Source: SZUA-430 sp044375275 (GTDB lineage Bacteria > Pseudomonadota > Alphaproteobacteria > Micropepsales > Micropepsaceae). Taken from it: a DNA stretch of 6,163 nucleotides. The DNA lies in NCBI GenBank assembly GCA_044375275.1, contig JBILMZ010000209.1, forward strand, positions 1-6,163, in the 5' to 3' direction. The translations under genes and the position numbers were made by a program. The notes beneath the pieces are model-generated. The model did not search any database, was not told the origin of the DNA, and worked only from the letters and a program-made list of their open reading frames with translations. Shown here piece after piece: positions 1 to 4,655 of the stretch; position 1 is the first letter of the stretch, and each line of letters starts with the position of its first letter.

Positions 1-549
1 ATCGTGCGGTGACTTCAGGCGGTCGGCGACGCGCGGCGCGCACACCGGAAACAACTCCTCTGACATGATCTTGACGCTGGTCAGTCCAGGCCATTCGCCA
101 CGGCCATAGCGAATGGCGACGTCGACATCGGTGCCGAGCGCGCCTGTCTGCGCCTCGAAGGTCGCGATCCAGACGTCCATGTCCGGATTTTTCTCATGAA
201 AGTCAGCGAGGCGGGGCACGAGCCATTTGGCAGCGAATGACGGCATGACGGCGACCGTCAGCCAGCCATGCGTCGGGTCCACGGCCTGCAGCTTGCGACC
301 GGCCAGCGCGATCTGGTCGAGCGCTGCGGACACCGCGGGCAGGAAGCGGGCGGCGGCCTCCGTCAGCACCATGGCGCGGCCCTGGCGCTTGAAAAGGGGC
401 ACGCCGGCCCACTCCTCGAGCGCCGCCACCTGGTGGCTGACCGCGCTCTGGGTCACGGCGAGCTCATCAGCTGCCTTGGTAAAGCTCAGCTGGCGGGCCG
501 CAGACTCAAAGGCGCGGAGTGAATTCAAGGGGGGAAGTCGACGTCTCAT
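1..549 (-). CDS. LysR-family transcriptional regulator, GcvA-like (C-terminus beyond window)
   Basis: This is a DNA-binding regulator of the LysR type. The 183 visible residues begin MRRRLPPLNSLRAFESAAR, a start typical of the GcvA subgroup. The winged helix-turn-helix spans roughly residues 5-64, with the recognition-helix region LAVTQSAVSHQVAALEE and the wing GVPLFKRQGR. The start of the effector-binding domain follows from about residue 90 (GWLTVAVMPSFAAKWLVPRL, then DVDVAIRYGRG). Family members are about 300 residues long, so roughly 120 residues lie left of base 1. The start is chosen because it gives the family's usual N-terminus, although no Shine-Dalgarno precedes it. A strong promoter places the predicted transcript start on the ATG itself. 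It is divergent from a 37-residue ORF, a common layout for a LysR regulator and its target. The effector is unknown, and GcvA-like does not imply glycine-cleavage control here. Confidence 0.95.
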   Translation of the reverse strand, partial: MRRRLPPLNSLRAFESAARQLSFTKAADELAVTQSAVSHQVAALEEWAGVPLFKRQGRAMVLTEAAARFLPAVSAALDQIALAGRKLQAVDPTHGWLTVAVMPSFAAKWLVPRLADFHEKNPDMDVWIATFEAQTGALGTDVDVAIRYGRGEWPGLTSVKIMSEELFPVCAPRVADRLKSPHD

Positions 550-583
550 GCAGTTACTATATGAATTATTCTCATGATATCAA
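550..583 (-). promoter_or_regulatory. sigma70-type promoter of lysR, predicted leaderless
   Basis: On the minus strand a -35 element TTGATA (578-583) and a -10 element TATAGT (556-561) are separated by 16 nt, each matching 5 of 6 consensus bases. Six nt separate the -10 from the ATG, so transcription should start at or next to the A of the start codon (549). This fits the absence of a Shine-Dalgarno. The LysR-type dyad at 561-575 lies in the spacer, which suggests negative autoregulation. Inferred by eye only. Confidence 0.6.
561..575. promoter_or_regulatory. candidate LysR box (T-N11-A dyad)
   Basis: ATGAATTATTCTCAT has arms ATGA and TCAT around 7 nt and satisfies the T-N11-A rule of LysR-type binding sites. 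It lies in the divergent gap, inside the lysR promoter spacer and about 23 bp upstream of the -35 of the plus-strand promoter. That position suits autorepression of lysR together with activation of the small ORF. A second overlapping dyad (TGATATCA, 575-582) adjoins it. Confidence 0.5.
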
Positions 584-597
584 TGAAAAGTCCTCGT

Positions 598-626
598 TTG
601 AAGGCCGCGATCCAGAGGCCTATATC
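598..626 (+). promoter_or_regulatory. putative promoter of the 37-residue ORF
   Basis: TTGAAG (598-603) and TATATC (621-626) are separated by 17 nt. This predicts a transcript start near 633 and a leader of about 35 nt before the ATG at 668. The match to consensus is moderate, but spacing and position are right for the small ORF. Confidence 0.45.
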
Positions 627-667
627 TTCATGCAACGAAGCATTTTCGAGACGAAACGAGACCCATC

Positions 668-781
668 ATGTACAAGTCCTATGCATACTCAATGCGAAGC
701 AATGATGAACGCAGCTCATCAAATGGCGGTTTCTGGAACTGGCTCTTTGAACTTATGTTCGGCCGCCCGTCGGAAGCGTAA
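668..781 (+). CDS. 37-residue small protein of unknown function, possible LysR target
   Basis: The short ORF encodes a protein starting MYKSYAYSMRSNDERSSSNG and ending in the aromatic segment GFWNWLFELMFGRPSEA. I do not recognise a named family. The layout is a polar, serine-rich N-terminal half followed by a short amphipathic or hydrophobic Trp/Phe-rich stretch (about residues 21-33). That stretch could contact a membrane or a protein partner but is short for a transmembrane helix. Support for a real gene: a plausible promoter with a short leader, a weak purine-rich stretch (GAG at 658-660) before the ATG, a strong intrinsic terminator 22 nt after the TAA, and a position divergent from a LysR regulator. 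It could instead be part of a small RNA transcript (about 633-829), with the ORF incidental. Confidence 0.6.
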   Translation: MYKSYAYSMRSNDERSSSNGGFWNWLFELMFGRPSEA

Positions 782-802
782 TTTTATTACCTGCCGAATT
801 TG

Positions 803-832
803 AAGGGCGCCCGGGTGGCGCCCTTTTTGTTT
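803..832 (+). terminator. intrinsic (Rho-independent) terminator
   Basis: A perfect 9-bp stem (AAGGGCGCC, 803-811, paired with GGCGCCCTT, 817-825) has a 5-nt loop and is followed by a T-rich tract continuing to 832. It ends the transcript of the 37-residue ORF. The minus-strand side has no U-tract, so it should not stop the opposing ridA-like transcript efficiently. Confidence 0.85.
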
Positions 833-861
833 GCCTGCGACGGAATGTCGTTCTTGTTTTG

Positions 862-890
862 TTCGGCGCTTTCGGCGATGTTCGGCGCTG
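862..890. repeat. three short TTCGGCG direct repeats
   Basis: TTCGGCG occurs at 862, 871 and 881, and the longer unit GTTCGGCGCT occurs exactly at 861-870 and 880-889. The repeats lie in the 100-nt gap between the terminator at 803-832 and the end of the convergent RidA-like gene. No function is evident, and the gap holds nothing else I can support except a small CCGG-N6-CCGG dyad at 921-934. Confidence 0.5.
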
Positions 891-936
891 TAAACCGTTT
901 TCGTGGGAATCCGCGCCAGTCCGGTTAATGCCGGAA

Positions 937-1338
937 CTAGCCAGCGATTACGGCGACGCCCTCAACCTCAGCTTCGACATTTTCCCGAAACAGCGCCTGG
1001 ACGCCGATCAGCGTCATGGGCACGGACGGGAGCGGCTTGGCCAGTTGGGCACGCTTGATGCCTTCGGCGAAGGATGCGGCGACACCCGGCGACCAGTTCC
1101 TGACGTACCAGGTAAGCTTCACGAGGTCTGACGGGGCTGCTCCGGCGGCTTCGAGTGCCGCTACCAGATTGAGATGCGCCTGCTCGACCTGCTCGGCCAG
1201 GCCTTCCTGCATCGTGCCGTCGGGCGCGGTACCGATCTGGCCTGCGAGATGGATGATGCGACTGCCCTGCGCAATCGAGATGTGCGCGTAGCCGCGCGGC
1301 TTGGGGAGCCCTGGTGCATTCCTGAGTTCGACGGCCAT
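937..1338 (-). CDS. RidA/YjgF/UK114-superfamily protein lacking the canonical arginine
   Basis: The 133 residues match the compact trimeric Rid fold, which in true RidA hydrolyses reactive 2-aminoacrylate and other imine intermediates. Recognisable blocks are IIHLAGQIGTAPDGTM (about 28-43), EQVEQAHLNLVAALEAAGA, DLVKLTWYVRN and the C-terminal GVQALFRENVEAEVEGVAV. In E. coli RidA the arginine of the PARS motif (Arg105) binds the substrate carboxylate. Counting back from the conserved end, that place is Met108 here (SVPMTLIGV). This points to one of the Rid subgroups without the arginine, so imine deaminase activity should not be assumed. The C-terminal glutamates are kept. A good Shine-Dalgarno (GGAG, about 8 nt before ATG) supports the start. 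It is third in line after the SPFH and RHH genes and may be cotranscribed with them. Confidence 0.92.
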   Translation of the reverse strand: MAVELRNAPGLPKPRGYAHISIAQGSRIIHLAGQIGTAPDGTMQEGLAEQVEQAHLNLVAALEAAGAAPSDLVKLTWYVRNWSPGVAASFAEGIKRAQLAKPLPSVPMTLIGVQALFRENVEAEVEGVAVIAG

Positions 1339-1366
1339 GGTGGTGCTCCGTTGGCGGATGACTTTG

Positions 1367-1394
1367 CGGCGCCAGACAAGAACATCCGGCGCCG
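1367..1394 (-). promoter_or_regulatory. GC-rich stem-loop between RHH and RidA-like genes
   Basis: A 7-bp inverted repeat (CGGCGCC, 1367-1373, and GGCGCCG, 1388-1394) encloses 14 nt in the 60-nt gap. No U-tract follows on the minus strand, so it is more likely an RNA stability or processing element, or a weak attenuator, than a full terminator. It raises the possibility that the RidA-like gene is expressed at a different level from the two genes upstream. Confidence 0.4.
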
Positions 1395-1398
1395 ATTA

Positions 1399-1584
1399 TC
1401 AAGCGTCCCTGGGGCCGTCGTCCGGCACAGCCTCGACGCGAATGCCCCGCTTCTGCAGGGCCTCGCGCAGGAGGAACTCGATCTGGCCATTCACGCTGCG
1501 CAACTCCGCGCCTGCAAGCCGTGCAACGGCGTTGAAAAGCGCGGGGTCGAGCCTGAGGGCGAATGATTTCTTTTCTCCGGCCAT
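1399..1584 (-). CDS. Arc-like ribbon-helix-helix DNA-binding protein
   Basis: This 61-residue protein has the layout of a ribbon-helix-helix (MetJ/Arc) repressor. A short basic beta-strand (KKSFALRLDP, about 5-14) supplies the DNA-contacting residues in this fold. Helix A follows (ALFNAVARLAGAEL, 15-28), then a turn, then helix B (SVNGQIEFLLREALQKRG, about 30-47). The tail is acidic and disordered. Such proteins bind DNA as dimers or higher oligomers. The ATG is 5 nt after the TAG of the SPFH gene, with no clear Shine-Dalgarno, which suggests translational coupling. From family knowledge, small Arc-like proteins often directly follow this short type of SPFH gene. No toxin gene is adjacent, so a toxin-antitoxin role is not supported. 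It may instead regulate its own operon through the repeats at 2511-2537. Confidence 0.85.
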   Translation of the reverse strand: MAGEKKSFALRLDPALFNAVARLAGAELRSVNGQIEFLLREALQKRGIRVEAVPDDGPRDA

Positions 1585-1589
1585 CGACG

Positions 1590-2480
1590 CTACTGGTACA
1601 TCGTGCCTGCGTTGACGACGGGCTGCGCGTCATTGTCGGAGCACAGCACGACGAGGAGGTTCGTCACCATCGCGGCCTTGCGCTCGGCGTCGAGTTCCAC
1701 GACGTTCTTTTCGGCGAGATGCTTCAGCGCCTGATCGACCATTTCAACCGCGCCCTGCACGATCTTCTGGCGGGCGGCGAGCACGGCCTCTGCCTGCTGG
1801 CGCCGCAGCATCACGCTTGCGATCTCAGGTGCATAAGCGAGGTGGGAGAGCTTGGCTTCGTCGATGACGACGCCAGCCACGATGAGGCGCTCCTGGAGTT
1901 TTTCGCGGAGCATGGCCGACACCTGGTCAGCATCGGCGCGCAAGGTGGGCTCGGCGTGCTCGGCGTTATCGTAAGCAAAGTGCGAGGCGATCTCGCGTAC
2001 GGCGGTTTCGATCTGGATGTCGACAAATGGCTGATAGGCGTCGACGTCAAAGAGTGCCGATGCGGTATCCGTCACGCGCCAGACGACGACAGCTGCGATC
2101 TCGATCGGGTTGCCGCGACGGTCGTTCACCTTGAGCTTCTCGCCCGTCACATTGCGTGCGCGCAGCGAGATCTTTGTCACCATGTGCGGGGGCACGACCC
2201 AGCGCAGGCCAGGTGTCCGGTCGGTGCCCTTGTAGTCTCCGAACAGCGTGACGGCTGCGGCCTCGTTGGCCTGCAGCGTGTAGAAACCGCACATCGTGAA
2301 CAGGGAGATGAAAAGAAGCAGCCCGCTGATGACGAGCAGCGGCACGTCCCGCATTTCGATACCGGCCCAGAATGTCCATCCGGACAAGACGAGCGCCAGC
2401 AGACACAGCAGCAAGATCATGATGCCGTTCTGCGTGGCCGCCTTCGATTCCATGGTCCGGTTCAGAGCCTGCGCCGACAT
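1590..2480 (-). CDS. SPFH/stomatin-like membrane protein (slipin-type)
   Basis: The 296-residue protein has two N-terminal membrane segments (about 18-40 and 46-69), then an SPFH/band 7 domain from about residue 72 (TLQANEAAAVTLFGDYKGT, PGLRWVVPP, SLRARN, PIEIAAVVVWRV). Then comes an alanine- and glutamate-rich helical stretch (about 215-270) with LSHLAYAPEIASVMLRRQQA, and an end containing VTNLLVVLCSDNDAQPVVNAG. SPFH proteins oligomerise at membranes and scaffold microdomains or proteases. This one is shorter than flotillins and has no NfeD-type protease partner next to it, so it belongs to a standalone prokaryotic class. The start is secured by a consensus AGGAGG (2488-2493) 7 nt upstream. 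It is the first gene of a probable operon with the RHH protein. The precise role is unknown; membrane stress is the usual guess. Confidence 0.93.
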   Translation of the reverse strand: MSAQALNRTMESKAATQNGIMILLLCLLALVLSGWTFWAGIEMRDVPLLVISGLLLFISLFTMCGFYTLQANEAAAVTLFGDYKGTDRTPGLRWVVPPHMVTKISLRARNVTGEKLKVNDRRGNPIEIAAVVVWRVTDTASALFDVDAYQPFVDIQIETAVREIASHFAYDNAEHAEPTLRADADQVSAMLREKLQERLIVAGVVIDEAKLSHLAYAPEIASVMLRRQQAEAVLAARQKIVQGAVEMVDQALKHLAEKNVVELDAERKAAMVTNLLVVLCSDNDAQPVVNAGTMYQ

Positions 2481-2487
2481 TGAGTTT

Positions 2488-2544
2488 CCTCCTGTAACAA
2501 CATCAATATGATATCACTATAATATCCTATAGATATCGATGCAA
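2488..2544 (-). promoter_or_regulatory. promoter and strong RBS of the SPFH operon
   Basis: On the minus strand TTGCAT (2539-2544) and TATAGT (2516-2521) are separated by 17 nt, predicting a start near 2509 and a 29-nt leader. The leader carries a full AGGAGG (2488-2493) ideally spaced from the ATG. The spacer and -10 are covered by the ATATC repeats, so the promoter looks repressible. Confidence 0.6.
2511..2537. promoter_or_regulatory. three ATATC repeats in 11-bp phase, probable operator
   Basis: ATATC starts at 2511, 2522 and 2533, an exact 11-bp period. The outer copies are full GATATC (2510-2515 and 2532-2537). A partial dyad, CTATA (2517-2521) against TATAG (2528-2532), is superimposed. 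The block covers the -10 and spacer of the SPFH promoter. Arc-type RHH repressors contact subsites about 11 bp apart, so the RHH protein encoded downstream is a candidate binder (inference). Confidence 0.55.
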
Positions 2545-2556
2545 GAGGAGCTGAAT

Positions 2557-3255
2557 TCAGCGGATCTGGGCCTTTTCCTTCGCAAAAGGGCTGAGGCCCA
2601 GCCACTTCTGCATGTCCCGGGCGAGCGCCTTGTCTCCGGTCAGCTTGACCTGCCCGCCCTCCACCGCCTTGCGGACGGTATCGTGGCCCATCCAGATGGC
2701 CGTCATGGCCTTGAGATCCGCGGATATGTAGAGGTCAACGTCATAGCCGGGGTCGACATGACAAAGATCGACGCCCTTGCCTGGCGCGATGACAAGCCAC
2801 CAGGCGCGCTGGTCCGGCGGGGCGCCGGGGTATATAAACTCAATCGTGCAGCGACGATCGGGCATGGGTTCGGGGTTGATGTTGCGGCGCATGTCCCACA
2901 TGAGCAGACCGACATCGAGACGTTCCAGGGACAGCTTCTTGTCCACCCAGCGCTGGCCCCAAACGCCAAAGGCCATCACAAGGGGTTCCAGTTCCTTGCC
3001 TGCCCTGGTGAGCTGGTACTCGGCGATGCCGGGCTCTCCGGGTACTGGCCGGCGCTGCAGGATGCCTGCCTGTTCGAGTTCCTTGAGCCGCAAGGACAGA
3101 AGAGCCGTCGACATGCGGGGAAGCCCGCGCTTGAGGTCATTGAACCGCGTGGAGCCCGAGAGGAGTTCGCGCAACAGCAGGATCGTCCACCGGGAGCAGA
3201 GAATTTCAGCGGCCATCGCGATCGGGCAGAACTGCTTGTAGTCACTTTCGGCCAT
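2557..3255 (-). CDS. HxlR-family winged-helix regulator with C-terminal SCP2-like domain
   Basis: The 232 residues start with an HxlR/DUF24 winged helix (about 5-105): the family signature FCPIAMAAEILCSRWTILLL, then RFNDLKRGLPRMSTALLSLR and a wing in RRPVPGEPGIAEYQLT. Cys10 sits at the N-terminal position where HxlR members such as HypR and YodB carry a redox-sensing cysteine. The second half (about 120-225) includes DLCHVDPGYDVDLYISADL, AIWMG and KLTGDKALARDMQKWLG. It resembles an SCP2-like lipid or hydrophobic-ligand pocket, making the protein about twice the length of minimal HxlR proteins. AAGGAG (3265-3270) 9 nt upstream supports the start. It is divergent from the flavoprotein gene at 3381, with paired palindromes between. 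It probably represses that gene and itself, sensing a hydrophobic or electrophilic ligand (inference). The TGA lies inside a 12-bp palindrome, GCTGAATTCAGC (2550-2561). Confidence 0.92.
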   Translation of the reverse strand: MAESDYKQFCPIAMAAEILCSRWTILLLRELLSGSTRFNDLKRGLPRMSTALLSLRLKELEQAGILQRRPVPGEPGIAEYQLTRAGKELEPLVMAFGVWGQRWVDKKLSLERLDVGLLMWDMRRNINPEPMPDRRCTIEFIYPGAPPDQRAWWLVIAPGKGVDLCHVDPGYDVDLYISADLKAMTAIWMGHDTVRKAVEGGQVKLTGDKALARDMQKWLGLSPFAKEKAQIR

Positions 3256-3280
3256 GGGCCTTGGCTCCTTGCAGGAAAGC

Positions 3281-3297
3281 GGTTCAGTTTCTGAACC
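3281..3297. promoter_or_regulatory. palindromic operator 1 (probable HxlR site)
   Basis: GGTTCAGTTTCTGAACC is a perfect 7-bp inverted repeat around TTT, in the gap between the divergent hxlR and flavoprotein genes, 25 nt from the hxlR start codon. It shares the core TTCAG-N3-CTGAA with the second copy at 3306-3318. Confidence 0.75.
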
Positions 3298-3305
3298 GGG
3301 GTCAC

Positions 3306-3318
3306 TTCAGTTCCTGAA
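3306..3318. promoter_or_regulatory. palindromic operator 2 (probable HxlR site)
   Basis: TTCAGTTCCTGAA repeats the core of operator 1 with a perfect 5-bp inverted repeat around TTC. Its centre is 23 bp from that of operator 1, about two helical turns, so two dimers could bind the same face. A degenerate third half-site (CTGAAACTGAG, from 3333) follows 25 bp further on. I could not identify a convincing promoter in this gap on either strand. Confidence 0.7.
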
Positions 3319-3380
3319 CTAGCGGCTGGTGCCTGAAACTGAGACTTGTTCCGCCACGACTGACGGAGGACTGTTCTACC

Positions 3381-4523
3381 ATGAATGCGGAAGCAATGAG
3401 GTTTGAAGTGACACCTGCACACTGGACCGAGAAAGCCGGGAATGTGGCCCGAAACATCGGATCCCGGGCTGCGGCCACGGATGCGGAAGAGACGTTCGTT
3501 TCCGACGCCTATTCCCTTTTGCGTAGTGAGGGTTTCTTCAAGGCGCATGTGCCTGGCGAGCTTGGTGGCCATGGGATCAGCTATGGTGAATTGTGCTCGG
3601 TCGTCCGGACGCTTGGAAGCGCCTGCGGCTCCACGGCCCTCGCCTACTCCATGCATTGCCATCTTGTGGCGGTGGCGGCGTGGCGGTGGCGGCACGAGAA
3701 GGCGCCGACCGAGGGCCTGCTCAAGCGCGTGGCTGCCGAGGACCTCATCCTGGTGTCCAGTGGCGGCTCCGACTGGCTCAAGGGCTCGGGCGATGCCGTC
3801 AAGGTCGAGGGCGGTTATCGTGTCACCGCACGAAAGATCTTTTCCAGCGGATCGCCGATGGGTGACCTGCTGGTCACGAGTGCGGTCCACAATGACCCGC
3901 AGGCCGGACCGACCGTCCTGCACTTTGCCGTACCCTTCAAGGCCGAAGGCGTGAAGCGCCTGGATACCTGGCAGGTGATGGGCATGCGCGGCACGGGCTC
4001 GCATGACGTGGAGCTCGACAATGTTTTCGTCGCCGATGGCGCGATCAGCGGCCGCCGGCCGCAAGGCAAATGGCACCCGCTGTTTCATGCGATTTCGATG
4101 CTGGCCTTCCCGCTCATCTACTCCGCCTATATGGGCGTTGCCGATGGCGCGCGTGCAAAGGCCATCGATGCTGCCCGCAAGAAGCCGGATGACGGGCATC
4201 TCGCGATGCTCGCCGGCGAACTCGAGAATGCGCATGCCGCTGGTGACATCGCGCTGGCCGACATGATCCGCATTGCGGAAACGTGCAAGCCGTCGGCAGA
4301 AACCACCAGCCGGTCGATGATCCGGCGAACGCTCGTGGAGAAGGCTGCGATCACGACAGTCGAGCGTGCCATGGCGCTGGCGGGTGGTGTTTCGTTCTAT
4401 CGCAGCTTCGGGCTGGAACGTGCATTCCGCGACGTTCAGGCCGCCCGCTTCCATCCGCTGCAGGAGAAAGCGCAATTGCGCTATTCCGGGCGGCATGCGC
4501 TTGGCCTCGACATTGACGGCTAG
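3381..4523 (+). CDS. acyl-CoA dehydrogenase-fold flavoprotein, possible flavin monooxygenase
   Basis: The 380-residue protein has the N-terminal helical, middle beta and C-terminal helical layout of the acyl-CoA dehydrogenase superfamily. The middle domain has the typical MGMRGTGSHDVELDNVFV (about 200-217). Two features fit the oxygen-using branch (DszC, HsaA, two-component hydroxylases) better than a dehydrogenase. One is FSSGS (154-158), where dehydrogenases usually have a WITNG-type motif. The other is RDVQAARFHP (350-359), where dehydrogenases have RD-plus-EGT with the catalytic glutamate. His358 falls where DszC has its active-site histidine, and His92/His94 lie near the other. These alignments are by eye. 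GGAGG (3365-3369) lies about 11 nt before the ATG; Met6 is an alternative start. No reductase gene adjoins. Divergent from hxlR and probably under its control. The substrate is unknown, and a genuine dehydrogenase remains possible. Confidence 0.9.
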   Translation: MNAEAMRFEVTPAHWTEKAGNVARNIGSRAAATDAEETFVSDAYSLLRSEGFFKAHVPGELGGHGISYGELCSVVRTLGSACGSTALAYSMHCHLVAVAAWRWRHEKAPTEGLLKRVAAEDLILVSSGGSDWLKGSGDAVKVEGGYRVTARKIFSSGSPMGDLLVTSAVHNDPQAGPTVLHFAVPFKAEGVKRLDTWQVMGMRGTGSHDVELDNVFVADGAISGRRPQGKWHPLFHAISMLAFPLIYSAYMGVADGARAKAIDAARKKPDDGHLAMLAGELENAHAAGDIALADMIRIAETCKPSAETTSRSMIRRTLVEKAAITTVERAMALAGGVSFYRSFGLERAFRDVQAARFHPLQEKAQLRYSGRHALGLDIDG

Positions 4524-4529
4524 AGAACA

Positions 4530-4572
4530 GACCTGCGGGTTTCACCTCTGAGTGTGGTGAAACCCGCAGGTC
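4530..4572 (+). terminator. perfect 17-bp stem-loop after the flavoprotein gene
   Basis: GACCTGCGGGTTTCACC (4530-4546) pairs perfectly with GGTGAAACCCGCAGGTC (4556-4572) across a 9-nt loop, 6 nt after the stop codon. Neither strand has a U-tract behind it, so it is not a standard intrinsic terminator. It probably acts as a U-less terminator or protects the 3' end of the mRNA. The length and perfection are unusual. Confidence 0.6.
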
Positions 4573-4655
4573 CCCATTCCTCACGACCGAAACGCTTGAT
4601 CGGGCATGACAGAATTGACTAGCTTGCGGCCTCGCCATTTCCATTGAGGGGTATC

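Noticed and set aside
519..803. 94-codon plus-strand ORF across the lysR promoter and the small-ORF region
   Set aside because: It begins inside lysR, crosses both promoters and ends at the terminator stem. The 37-residue frame fits the promoter and terminator much better.
1399..1584. RHH gene as the antitoxin of a toxin-antitoxin pair
   Set aside because: No toxin-sized partner adjoins it: the neighbours are an SPFH protein and a RidA-like protein, and the gap downstream has no ORF.
1563..2483. 306-codon plus-strand ORF opposite the SPFH gene
   Set aside because: It is the antisense shadow of a clearly recognisable SPFH protein. Its product is a His/Asp/Arg-rich composition with no family features and no ribosome binding site.
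2550..2561. GCTGAATTCAGC palindrome at the hxlR stop codon as a terminator
   Set aside because: It is only 12 bp with no room for a loop and no U-tract on the minus strand. Transcription from hxlR could continue toward the SPFH gene.
2539..3294. 251-codon plus-strand ORF opposite hxlR
   Set aside because: Antisense shadow of the well-supported HxlR regulator, with no recognisable domain. It would start inside the SPFH promoter.
2976..4496. 506-codon minus-strand ORF opposite the flavoprotein gene and overlapping hxlR
   Set aside because: Long open antisense frames are expected in GC-rich coding DNA. The product shows no domain, and it overlaps the hxlR gene in another frame as well as the whole flavoprotein gene.
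4596..4624. TTGATC-N17-CTAGCT as a promoter of the methyltransferase gene
   Set aside because: The -10 matches only about half of the consensus, so I do not list it as a feature.
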